Source: Synechococcus sp. CC9616
Lineage (GTDB): Bacteria > Cyanobacteriota > Cyanobacteriia > PCC-6307 > Cyanobiaceae
Direction: 5' to 3'
Length of the DNA: 64,000 nt
NCBI RefSeq assembly: GCF_000515235.1
Contig: NZ_KI911558.1
Span: 773,490 to 837,489 of the forward strand
In this document: positions 9,904-16,204 of the stretch, in pieces
How the letters are laid out: each line of letters begins with the position of its first letter
How positions within the stretch are numbered: the first letter of the stretch is position 1
Translations under genes and position numbers: made by a program
Notes under the pieces: model-generated
What the model was told of the DNA's origin: nothing
What the model saw: the letters and a program-made list of their open reading frames with translations, nothing else
Databases searched by the model: none

Positions 9904-10032
9904 ATGGCTTTTTACCTCTTCTTCACTACCATCGCCTCTGTTGGAGTTGCTTATCTCCTGATTTCATGCACCTTTAAAGATAGAAATCAGCAATTTCCAA
10001 CTCCACCAATAAATTTCAATAATACCCCTTAA
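9904..10032 (+). CDS. 42-residue single-span membrane protein
   Basis: ATG at 9904 to TAA at 10032. The N-terminal half is one hydrophobic span (AFYLFFTTIASVGVAYLLIS) ending in a Cys. The C-terminal half is polar and Pro/Asn-rich (QQFPTPPINFNNTP). It could be a small inner-membrane protein or a signal-anchored peptide. No homologue is recognised. The composition is biased enough to be plausible, but the frame is short. Confidence 0.4.
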   Translation: MAFYLFFTTIASVGVAYLLISCTFKDRNQQFPTPPINFNNTP

Positions 10033-10074
10033 TATTAAGCTGTAACGCTCACCTGGCACAATTTTGCATTTAGC

Positions 10075-10097
10075 CCCCGTCAGCAATGGCGGGGTTT
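10075..10097 (+). terminator. GNRA-loop hairpin, copy 1
   Basis: CCCCGTCA-GCAA-TGGCGGGG followed by TTT. This is an 8-bp stem (with one G-T pair) capped by a GCAA tetraloop, at 10075-10082 and 10087-10094. It looks like an intrinsic terminator for the small membrane gene at 9904. The same element recurs at 10684, 11197, 12051 and 13830. Confidence 0.6.
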
Positions 10098-10171
10098 CTG
10101 CACTTGTTGATCAGATACAGACATGGATCGTCAATAAGGGCTAGAGATGTAGTAGCCATGCAGCCCTCAGG
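10088..10171 (+). repeat. 85-nt leader repeat, copy 1
   Basis: The segment between the hairpin and the ATG of the TPR pseudogene matches, base for base over most of its length and at the same distance, the leader in front of the intact TPR gene (11210-11293). Shared blocks include GATCAGATACAGACA, GGATCGTCAA and GCTAGAGATG. It probably carries the promoter and ribosome-binding site duplicated together with the gene. Confidence 0.6.
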
Positions 10172-10645
10172 ATGCCTCGTGTCACTACTGCCTTTGCTGC
10201 TGCTTTCGCTCTGTTCTTGCCAATAGGTCGCCCGTTGCTGGTAATGCTGACACCTGCCATTGGAATTGGCTCAGGGTTGCTGACGACGCATGCAGCCTAT
10301 GCACAGAATGCTATAGATCTGTACAATTCAGGGATTGATAAATCAGAAAGTGGAAATTTAGAAGGGGCTATTGCTGATTGGACTAAGGCAATCGAGATTT
10401 ATCCTCGATTTACCTATGCCTACTACAATCGTGCCATTGCCAAGCATGAATTACAGGATTAACAAGGAGCTATTGATGATTACACAAAAGCAATTAAACT
10501 CAATCCCGAACTTTATCAGCCTTACACAAACCGCGGCATTACTTTAGAACTAATAGGTAATCTGAAAGACGCCTGTAGAGACTGGAAAAAAGCGGTAGAT
10601 CTAGGGGATACCAAACCGATTGAATGGGTAAGAAAGCACTGCTGA
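10172..10645 (+). pseudogene. Exported TPR-repeat protein with an in-frame TAA
   Basis: The frame from the ATG at 10172 reads a signal peptide (MPRVTTAFAAAFALFLPIGR to AYAQ), then one TPR unit (NLEGAIADWTKAIEIYPRFT). It meets a TAA at 10460-10462 and continues in the same frame as QGAIDDYTKAIKLNPELYQP and more, to a TGA at 10643-10645. The tandem paralogue at 11294 has DYQGA at the equivalent point, so the TAA most simply arose from a Tyr TAT codon. Without the stop it would encode about 157 residues. A truncated 96-residue protein with one TPR could still be made and exported. Confidence 0.75.
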
Positions 10646-10683
10646 CATCTGGCATCGCCTGATTTCAACGCTTCCAAAGCATT

Positions 10684-10709
10684 CCCCCGTCAGCAATAAC
10701 GGATTTTTA
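10684..10709 (+). terminator. GNRA-loop hairpin, copy 2
   Basis: CCGTCA-GCAA-TAACGG (one mismatch in the stem) followed by ATTTTT, placed about 40 nt after the end of the TPR pseudogene. The flank TTTTTAGTGCCT is also shared with copy 5 at 13830. Confidence 0.55.
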
Positions 10710-10792
10710 GTGCCTAGCCCAAATCAACTCAGGGAAAACTTCTTCTCTTGAGCCTTCACCTAACCGGGCGAGTGATGTCGTGAGAACTTTGC

Positions 10793-11125
10793 TCAATTTC
10801 GGTGATGGAACATCATGTGACAAGCAGTAGCTATCTTTGATTGTTGTATAAAGTTTGGCTGTGATAAGTCCCAAGAAGACCTTGAACCATCATCACTAAT
10901 GTCTCTCAATCTAAATTGTGAGCAATCCACTTCGGTTTTGTGTCCTTCATAGGTTGTTGTAAAAACAACATAGGGATAATTCGTTGATTTGACATGAAGA
11001 TAAATGCATCCACCATCTGCATCACATGCTGTTCTGCACGAATCTATCTCACACTCATCTGCAAAAGCAGAAGTAGCAAAGATGAGAGAAGGGAGGGCAA
11101 CCAAGAGTGGGATCAATATTTTCAT
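10793..11125 (-). CDS. Small Cys-rich exported protein
   Basis: Encodes 110 residues from the ATG at 11123-11125; an ATG three codons upstream (11132-11134), preceded by GAGG, is equally possible. The signal peptide MKILIPLLVALPSLIFATSA is followed by ADECEIDSCRTACDADGGC, a dense group of four Cys, then a Ser/Asp-rich strand region, VDCSQFRLRD and a final Cys in ATACHMMFHHRN. The Cys pattern suggests a disulfide-stabilised periplasmic or secreted protein. No family is recognised. It lies antisense between the two TPR paralogues. Confidence 0.65.
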   Translation of the reverse strand: MKILIPLLVALPSLIFATSAFADECEIDSCRTACDADGGCIYLHVKSTNYPYVVFTTTYEGHKTEVDCSQFRLRDISDDGSRSSWDLSQPNFIQQSKIATACHMMFHHRN

Positions 11126-11196
11126 TCCTTTCATCACCTCAACTATTTTGTTCACGAGTCTAATCTGGAATTCTAGTTCTGGTACTTGATTGAGCA

Positions 11197-11220
11197 CCTG
11201 TCAGCCAATGGCGGGGTTTT
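11197..11220 (+). terminator. GNRA-like hairpin, copy 3
   Basis: CCTGTCA-GCCAA-TGGCGGG followed by TTTT, with several G-T pairs and a five-base loop. It sits at the same distance upstream of the intact TPR gene as copy 1 does upstream of the TPR pseudogene, so it was probably duplicated with it. Confidence 0.5.
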
Positions 11221-11293
11221 CTGTATTTGCAGATCAGATACAGACAGGGATCGTCAACAAGAGCTAGAGATGGACTAGCTATGCGCTGCAAGG
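11210..11293 (+). repeat. 85-nt leader repeat, copy 2
   Basis: Counterpart of 10088-10171: same length from hairpin to ATG, and mostly identical bases including GATCAGATACAGACA and GCTAGAGATG. It marks a tandem duplication of a whole leader-plus-gene unit. Confidence 0.6.
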
Positions 11294-11893
11294 ATGCCTC
11301 GCGTCACAACTGCCTTTGCTGCTGCCTTAGCCCTGTTCATGCCACTGGGACGCCCGCTGCTGATTGGACTGACACCTGCTGTTGGAATTGGTGCAGGGCT
11401 CCTTTCAACGCAGATTGCCTATGCGCAGAGTGCTGAGGATTGGTTCAATTCAGGTGTCGCAAAATCGGATCGTGGAGATTGGCAAGGAGCCATCGCTGAT
11501 TACACAAAGGCAATCGAGTTTAATCCTCAGGATGCGGATGCCTACTTCAATCGAGCTGCTTCCAAGAATGATTTAGGTGATTATCAAGGAGCACTAATTG
11601 ATTACGACAAGGCACTAGAGATTAATCCTCAGAATGCTAAAGCCTACAACAATCGCGGCATTGTCAAGGATAATTTAGAAGATTATCAAGGTGCAATTGC
11701 TGATTACACCAAGGCAATAGAGATCGATCCACAGCATGCTAATGCTTATGGGAATAGGGGATTCAGTAAAGGAGTCGGGTTTCAGGATTCCGACGGTGCT
11801 TGCAGTGATTTCAAAAAAGCAGCATCACTTGGACTTGAATACCGAATCAACTGGTTAAATAGTGATGAAGGTTCTTGGTGCCGCAATATGTAA
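11294..11893 (+). CDS. Exported TPR-repeat protein
   Basis: Encodes 199 residues. The signal peptide (MPRVTTAFAAALALFMPLGR ... AYAQ) is followed by about four tetratricopeptide units, recognisable by the repeats AIADYTKAIEFNPQDADAYF, ALIDYDKALEINPQNAKAYN and AIADYTKAIEIDPQHANAYG. A degenerate last unit holds two Cys (GACSDFKKAAS and WCRNM). TPR arrays form helical protein-binding scaffolds; here the protein would act outside the cytoplasm, partner unknown. It is the intact member of a tandem pair with the pseudogene at 10172, sharing leader, signal peptide and repeats. Confidence 0.85.
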   Translation: MPRVTTAFAAALALFMPLGRPLLIGLTPAVGIGAGLLSTQIAYAQSAEDWFNSGVAKSDRGDWQGAIADYTKAIEFNPQDADAYFNRAASKNDLGDYQGALIDYDKALEINPQNAKAYNNRGIVKDNLEDYQGAIADYTKAIEIDPQHANAYGNRGFSKGVGFQDSDGACSDFKKAASLGLEYRINWLNSDEGSWCRNM

Positions 11894-12050
11894 TAAGGCA
11901 TATGAAATAAAAAGTATCTTTTCTCGCTATCGGGTTTTCTACTTTCCTCAAGCAGTGGAAACCACCTCAATACAGGAAGTATGTAAGGGAGAATGAATTG
12001 GCAAAGAAGAACTACCAACCCAAGTTCCCTGGTTAGGGATAGAAGGCATT

Positions 12051-12071
12051 CCCCCGTCAGCGAACGGCAGG
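12051..12071 (+). repeat. GNRA-type hairpin, degenerate copy 4
   Basis: CCCCCGTCAGCGAACGGCAGG retains the CCCCCGTCAGC core of copies 1 and 2, but the right arm is shifted, leaving only a 4-bp CCGT/ACGG stem. It lies about 160 nt downstream of the intact TPR gene and just beyond the 3' end of the convergent gene at 12092. Confidence 0.4.
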
Positions 12072-12091
12072 ACACTTTTAAGCTTCTAAAT

Positions 12092-12655
12092 TTACTCAGG
12101 TTTGAACTTGATACCTTTGGGGAAAGGAACCCTGAGACATCGATAGGTTTCTTTCGGTTGGCTAATGTTCTTGTATATAATTGTTCTCGTGTTTAATTTG
12201 AGGCTAATAGTTTCTGTGTATTCAGATGTAATCATCATGTCGCCCGAACTATAGTTGTATTCAATTCCCTCTAAAATGATCTTTTTCCTATCCTTAGAGA
12301 GACGTGGTGTATGAACATAAATAGTTTGACCAAAATTAATGGGTCTGTAGGGAACCATTGCATTTTCCGTTTCATTCCATTCGTATCCGATACCGGTAGA
12401 CCGATCAAAGATATAAACAAGGTCTTTGATAGCTTCGGCCGGGTTCATCATGTATTGAGCTTCTGCCTCCGAAAGGCTCTCACCTGCTTCGTCACTCCCT
12501 CTCCCAAGCTCACTTATGCATACAAAAACAAGCATGTCACTTGCTTTGGGAGTGGACGCTGCAGCAGATTGAGCATTTGACATGAAACCTGCTATCAGCA
12601 GAGCTGAAGTGAGTAGTCCAGGCGCTAGTCGAAGCATCAAGCTAGGTCTTGTCAT
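12092..12655 (-). CDS. Exported protein of unknown function
   Basis: Encodes 187 residues from the ATG at 12653-12655. This start gives a signal peptide (LAPGLLTSALLIAGFMSNAQ), whereas the open frame continues upstream to 12913 through non-coding-looking sequence. The mature protein contains SDMLVFVCISELGRGSDEAG, NPAEAIKDLVYIFDRSTG, a strand-rich middle (INFGQTIYVHTPRLS) and ends TYRCLRVPFPKGIKFKPE. It has two Cys, one near each end of the mature chain. A secreted beta-rich fold is likely. No family recognised. Confidence 0.65.
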   Translation of the reverse strand: MTRPSLMLRLAPGLLTSALLIAGFMSNAQSAAASTPKASDMLVFVCISELGRGSDEAGESLSEAEAQYMMNPAEAIKDLVYIFDRSTGIGYEWNETENAMVPYRPINFGQTIYVHTPRLSKDRKKIILEGIEYNYSSGDMMITSEYTETISLKLNTRTIIYKNISQPKETYRCLRVPFPKGIKFKPE

Positions 12656-12734
12656 TGATTTCAGTGTGACATCAAAACTAAGATTGAAACAGGAATTGTT
12701 AGGGGCTTCGGAGCATGCTTCTGTGTTGAGCTGA

Positions 12735-12848
12735 AAGAACCTTGGTAAATCAGCAGTGGAAGAGCTGCTTCTGGATTGGCTTGCCCCGTTTCTGACTGAA
12801 GACGAAAAGGACAGGCTGATTGCTTGGCACATGGGAGTTAGCCTGTAG
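12735..12848 (+). pseudogene. Possible gene fragment (EELLLDWLAPFLTEDE)
   Basis: A start-less frame between a TGA at 12732 and a TAG at 12846 reads SAVEELLLDWLAPFLTEDEK and then DRLIAWHMGVSL. The amphipathic, acidic composition looks like a real helical protein end. It is antisense to the unused upstream extension of the 12092 gene. It may be the remnant of a small soluble protein; it faintly resembles the RRLFMDWLTKI tail at 14157-14192. Confidence 0.2.
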
Positions 12849-12999
12849 TCAATCTGGTGGATTTGAAATCCTGAAATCGAACCAATCAACCCCCCCATGG
12901 TGAGGTTACCCAAATGTCAAAGCGTCGACGGTTAGAGCAGGTTTGCTTGTTAATGTAGACAATACCCGGACTTCCGCTTAAGAATGATGGTATTCTTGA

Positions 13000-13167
13000 A
13001 GCACAGAACATGTCCTTGCTTGGCCTGAAATCAAAAACGCCGTTGATCAGCTCTCAGAAAAAACTCAAACCATGGAGTCAAATAATGAGGATCATAGAAA
13101 GTTACGAGAATTGCGAGGAAAAACCAGCAACATTAAGCGATCAAAAGAAGGTTGCTACCGCGTTTAA
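13000..13167 (+). pseudogene. Possible RelE/HigB-like toxin fragment
   Basis: A frame open from 13000 to the TAA at 13165 reads HVLAWPEIKNAVDQLSEKTQ, then DHRKLRELRGKTSN and RSKEGCYRV. The order of a helix, a KLRELRG turn and a final YRV strand resembles RelE/HigB-type toxins cut off at the YRV strand. No start codon in the frame is convincing. It overlaps the N-terminal part of the exported-protein gene at 13085 in another frame, so only one of the two can be right in the overlap. Confidence 0.2.
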
Positions 13168-13750
13168 TTTCCAGGCTGCATGGCGAACAAAATTGCTTGC
13201 GGCCTCTGCAACTCTTATGTCGATCATCATCAGCCCTGCACCAGCTCAGGCTTGGCCTGAAAAAGGCTTGGTGACTCACAAGGAGGATGACAATGGAAAA
13301 TATACTATTGTTGATTTTAAGCAGCAGAATTGCAAGATCAGTGGACCTTTAACTGATGGCCTTGATTTATACGCCTGTTTTGCCTATCTATCTGACGACG
13401 CAAGTGTGATCTCCCTTTCGTACCTTATTGATAGTGAAGACGTTGAAATCAAAAAGCGGATTCAATGCAAGCTTTCCGATAATCCCAATCAAGCACTCAT
13501 TTTTCATCCACGATATAAGGACGATCAATCAAGGAAGTCTTTGATGACGACGGTTAAAAGTAGAAATGTCGAGAAAGACGAGAACGGCAGATATTATGGA
13601 AGTATAGTTATCGATGGATGGTGGCTGAGATCAAACAAATTTGTAAATATGGGATTAAAAGATGCTAAGGCTGACGATATTTGTGGCCTTTCTATTTATT
13701 TTAAGCCCTCCAAGAAATTCATTCGTGTCATCAACGATCTAAGTAAATGA
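13085..13750 (+). CDS. Exported protein of unknown function
   Basis: Encodes 221 residues from the ATG at 13085. An ATG at 13010 would add 25 residues. A TTG at 13193 would give a conventional short signal peptide, since the hydrophobic segment LLAASATLMSIIISPAPAQA lies about 35 residues in. The mature part starts WPEKGLVTHKEDD and has Cys in QQNCKISG, YACFAYLSDD, IQCKLSDN and DICGLSIYF. It contains many Lys/Asp and a Trp-Trp pair (DGWWLRS). Beta-rich, probably periplasmic. No family recognised. The true start is uncertain. Confidence 0.6.
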   Translation: MRIIESYENCEEKPATLSDQKKVATAFNFQAAWRTKLLAASATLMSIIISPAPAQAWPEKGLVTHKEDDNGKYTIVDFKQQNCKISGPLTDGLDLYACFAYLSDDASVISLSYLIDSEDVEIKKRIQCKLSDNPNQALIFHPRYKDDQSRKSLMTTVKSRNVEKDENGRYYGSIVIDGWWLRSNKFVNMGLKDAKADDICGLSIYFKPSKKFIRVINDLSK

Positions 13751-13829
13751 ACTCAGGAAGCAGTAGTATATCGTCTTAAAATAAGTGCAATGTACGAATA
13801 TTTCAGAATACATTTCTGAGTGATCAATA

Positions 13830-13852
13830 CCGTTAGGAATGGCGGAGTTTTT
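13830..13852 (+). terminator. GNRA-loop hairpin, copy 5
   Basis: CCGTTA-GGAA-TGGCGG followed by AGTTTTT: a 6-bp stem with two G-T pairs and a GGAA tetraloop, about 80 nt after the exported-protein gene at 13085. The downstream TTTTTAGTGCCT is identical to that of copy 2. Confidence 0.5.
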
Positions 13853-13991
13853 AGTGCCTGTGTTTCAACAGCACAATAGCGGGGAACACTTCAGGCAGTC
13901 ACGTCTCAACCATGAACTTCGACACCCGTAAGACGTTTTGGTCGTGTGATGCCAGCCATAGCTATAGCTTGTGAAGCGCCTGTTTCGACCC

Positions 13992-14192
13992 GTGAGCCGT
14001 TACCCCATCTTTTATTGCGCGATACCCGATGTCGGCGCTGGGTTCCAGTCCGTCGTAGCCGAAGACCCATCAGCAGCAGAGCAGATCATTCAAAGCAAGT
14101 ACCCAGGCGCTATCACGGCATCTCTTAGCGATAAGGTCACGGATTAGCAGGAGATCCGACGATTGTTCATGGACTGGTTGACCAAGATTTGA
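13992..14192 (+). pseudogene. Small gene with an in-frame TAG
   Basis: From a GTG at 13992 the frame reads MSRYPIFYCAIPDVGAGFQS, VVAEDPSAAEQIIQSKYPGA and SLSDKVTD, then a TAG at 14145-14147. It continues in the same frame as QEIRRLFMDWLTKI to a TGA at 14190. The first part has the strand-strand-helix layout with an AAEQI-x-x-KYPGA helix end, common in short cyanobacterial proteins of unknown function. The continuation is helical and in keeping with it. It could be a functional 51-residue protein or a gene cut by a nonsense change. No good ribosome-binding site precedes the GTG. Confidence 0.45.
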
Positions 14193-14215
14193 ATCAATCC
14201 ACAAACAAAGTCAAC

Positions 14216-14542
14216 ATGAAACTCCTTCCACTCATCGGTGCACTGCTTCTTTCAACAGCTCCAGTTCAGGCTTTTGAAACATATGAGGAGCTAGATAAAG
14301 CTTGCCTAGCTACAGAAGAAACTACTAATTTGTGCGAAGGTGTTGGTGATTATGTTTCTTCATCGATGGTGGCGTATCTGCTTTGTGATTCAGAAGAAAA
14401 AGGTATAATTACAACAGAGGAATTATTTTTATCTTGGGATAAAGTGAATAAGATAATGACTGAGAATAATGCGAGCCCTATGTGGAATGCAGGAGCAGAA
14501 AACATGCTAGAGAGCTTCCCTGAATGTTCACTTAAACCTTAG
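14216..14542 (+). CDS. Small exported protein, LC-x8-[ST]-x-E family
   Basis: Encodes 108 residues from the ATG at 14216, matching the start of its inverted paralogue at 8266. The signal peptide MKLLPLIGALLLSTAPVQA precedes FETYEELDKACLATEET, NLCEGVGDYV, then YLLCDSEEKGIITTEELF with the family spacing Cys, Thr at +9 and Glu at +11, and the C-terminus FPECSLKP. There are four Cys in the mature part. The 5' 23 nt and the 3' end with its flank are nearly identical to the 7949-8266 gene, while the centre differs. Presumably periplasmic; function unknown. Confidence 0.75.
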   Translation: MKLLPLIGALLLSTAPVQAFETYEELDKACLATEETTNLCEGVGDYVSSSMVAYLLCDSEEKGIITTEELFLSWDKVNKIMTENNASPMWNAGAENMLESFPECSLKP

Positions 14543-14640
14543 TTGTAGGTTCCAGCAAAAAGGCTCTACAACAAGCGATCAATACATGCCTGATAGTTTG
14601 TACCTAATGTGAACATTAGACCTGCTGCAGAGCATTGATC

Positions 14641-14701
14641 ACCCAGCTTCCAGTGCCCACCCCATCGTTTTCTGCCAGGTGGCTGCCCACAGCTTGCACA
14701 G
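14641..14701 (+). repeat. 60-nt direct repeat, copy 1
   Basis: Shares CCAGCTTCCAGTGCCCAC, TCTGCCAGGT and AGCTTGCACAG in order with 14994-15053. On the minus strand this repeat reads as protein (TVQAVGSHLAEND), so it is probably a scrap of a gene rather than a regulatory repeat. The two copies flank the small membrane-protein gene at 14750. Confidence 0.55.
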
Positions 14702-14749
14702 TTTCCTTAGGTGGCGACACTACTGACTGAAGCTCGCTGAGGCTGACTG

Positions 14750-14995
14750 ATGGCTTACGGAGGTGCAGGTCCTGGAGCACAGGAGGGACTCTTAAAGGCT
14801 GTTTTGCCTACCTGCGAGCCAGGCCCAGATTTTGAAGCATGCCAGCGGGACCTTTACATCGGAACAGCCGGCATAGCGCTTGGGGTGATTGCTTTCATTG
14901 GTCTTGCCGGAGGTGTCTGCTGGCTTGCCTTCTCAGGTAAAGGGTCTCTGATGCTGATTGAGCTTGAGCAGAAAATTCAGCGGTTACGTCGTTAA
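14750..14995 (+). CDS. Small membrane protein
   Basis: Encodes 81 residues. The Gly/Pro-rich start MAYGGAGPGAQEGLL is followed by a Cys pair region (PTCEPGPDFEACQRD) and one membrane span (IGTAGIALGVIAFIGLAGGV). A short basic, helical C-terminus (LIELEQKIQRLRR) probably faces the cytoplasm. No signal peptidase site is evident. No family recognised. It lies between the two copies of a 60-nt repeat, and its stop codon overlaps the stop of the minus-strand pseudogene that follows. Confidence 0.5.
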   Translation: MAYGGAGPGAQEGLLKAVLPTCEPGPDFEACQRDLYIGTAGIALGVIAFIGLAGGVCWLAFSGKGSLMLIELEQKIQRLRR

Positions 14996-15351
14996 CCAGC
15001 TTCCAGTGCCCACTCATTTGCTTCTGCCAGGTCGGCGCCCAAAGCTTGCACAGCTCAAAGATCTTCAGACACAAAGCTTGACCACGTTTTGTTCGCAACG
15101 CATCGGGCCCGCTCAAAATATCTGACGGCTAGCTTGGCTTCTAATATGCAAGCAAACAACGTAGGATTGGAATACAGCTCTGCAGCATCAACTGTTTCAT
15201 GAGGAGTCGACCCATCTTTATTGGTTGCTTCGTCTTCAGATTCGGCAGTGTCATCAACACGCTCAGAATCGCCTTCAGGTAACGAAAACCTCAATCCGCT
15301 ACGATATGCCTCAGATTGCCAGTCAAGGTGGCTACTGCTTCTTCTAGGCAT
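14992..15351 (-). pseudogene. Soluble protein gene with an in-frame TGA
   Basis: The frame from the ATG at 15349-15351 gives 98 residues (MPRRSSSHLDWQSEAYRSGL ... SSFVSEDL) up to a TGA at 15055-15057. It then continues in frame as AVQALGADLAEANEWALEAG to a TAA at 14992-14994. The continuation is good helical protein, and its DNA is the 60-nt repeat that also occurs at 14641, so the TGA may have cut off the original C-terminus. Acidic Ser/Asp-rich middle, YFERARCVANKTW near the end. Function unknown. A 98-residue truncated product is possible. Confidence 0.4.
14994..15053 (+). repeat. 60-nt direct repeat, copy 2
   Basis: Second copy of the 14641-14701 repeat, roughly four in five bases identical. 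It encodes, on the minus strand, the C-terminal 20 codons of the interrupted frame at 14992-15351. Confidence 0.55.
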
Positions 15352-15414
15352 GGTTTAACGGTGAATAGTTAAACGTTAGGACTTCTCTTGAAAGCCAATT
15401 AATCACGACTTTAT

Positions 15415-15759
15415 TCAGTTTGATTCTTTCCAGGCTTGTTCGACTCGCATCGCTTTTACAGGTAATTCATTGAACTGCAGGTGGTACGCAAGCACTAACG
15501 CAAGGGAAATGAACCAGTACCAAGAAGGGATTGCAGTAACGCTAAACAGTACAAAGAGAGCAACACCGGGCATCCAGAGAGGAGCATTGGCATGTCTAAC
15601 TGCACCCATCAAAAACATAGTTACTGGCCACGTTAAGAACATTGCAAGCCAAAAAGGGTTTCCGCGTGTAATCGCTAAGGTGATTGGAGCAACAATTGAT
15701 GCAAGTGTGGCCAATATTGATAATAGATTCGATGCTAGTTGAGTTAATTCAAGATTCAT
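15415..15759 (-). CDS. Small multi-span membrane protein
   Basis: Encodes 114 residues from the ATG at 15757-15759 (an ATG four codons upstream is also possible). Four hydrophobic segments are visible: LLSILATLASIVAPITLAIT, FWLAMFLTWPVTMFLMGAV, APLWMPGVALFVLFSVTAI and WYWFISLALVLAYHL. A short charged C-terminal tail (VKAMRVEQAWKESN) follows. It should be an inner-membrane or thylakoid protein. No family recognised. Codon composition is closer to core genes than to the AT-rich exported-protein genes nearby. Confidence 0.6.
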   Translation of the reverse strand: MNLELTQLASNLLSILATLASIVAPITLAITRGNPFWLAMFLTWPVTMFLMGAVRHANAPLWMPGVALFVLFSVTAIPSWYWFISLALVLAYHLQFNELPVKAMRVEQAWKESN

Positions 15760-16204
15760 CTTTGCTGCCATTACTTTTTATAAGTCTTCCGTACTCGCAT
15801 TTTCAGAGAAAGGCATTGTCAAAGTTAGTTGTTGCTTCCATAATGTTTCATTTCTGTTGAATTAAGCATCACCCATTAGTTCTAAGTAATCCCCTTGATT
15901 TGGCGAATAATTAGCTCCGATAGGGGATGCGCTTGCTTTGCATGACAGCCACTACCTACCCCTCTCAATCTCTCATCCCCTCGACCACCATCTGGCATGG
16001 CAATCCCTTGGTAGGGGACTGGTTGGCACAGGGTATGGGCTGGACTTGGACTGGACTAACAGATCCGTTGCGGCGCAGCGGGTCTGAGCTTGCGTACCTG
16101 TGACGGAAGCAGGTCTGGACCGGGTTTCCTGGCAGGATCGGCGGCGATTGAGGGAGTGCCAGGGGGGCGAATATCTGAGAGAAGTGAATCGTCCAAATAT
16201 GCCC
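15760..16204. other. Intergenic region, no clear gene
   Basis: About 440 bases. The stretch 15970-16170 is GC-richer and contains short tandem TGGACT-type repeats (CTGGACTTGGACTGGACTAA). A minus-strand frame across it has no recognisable feature. No tRNA, CRISPR or terminator was identified. Confidence 0.3.
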
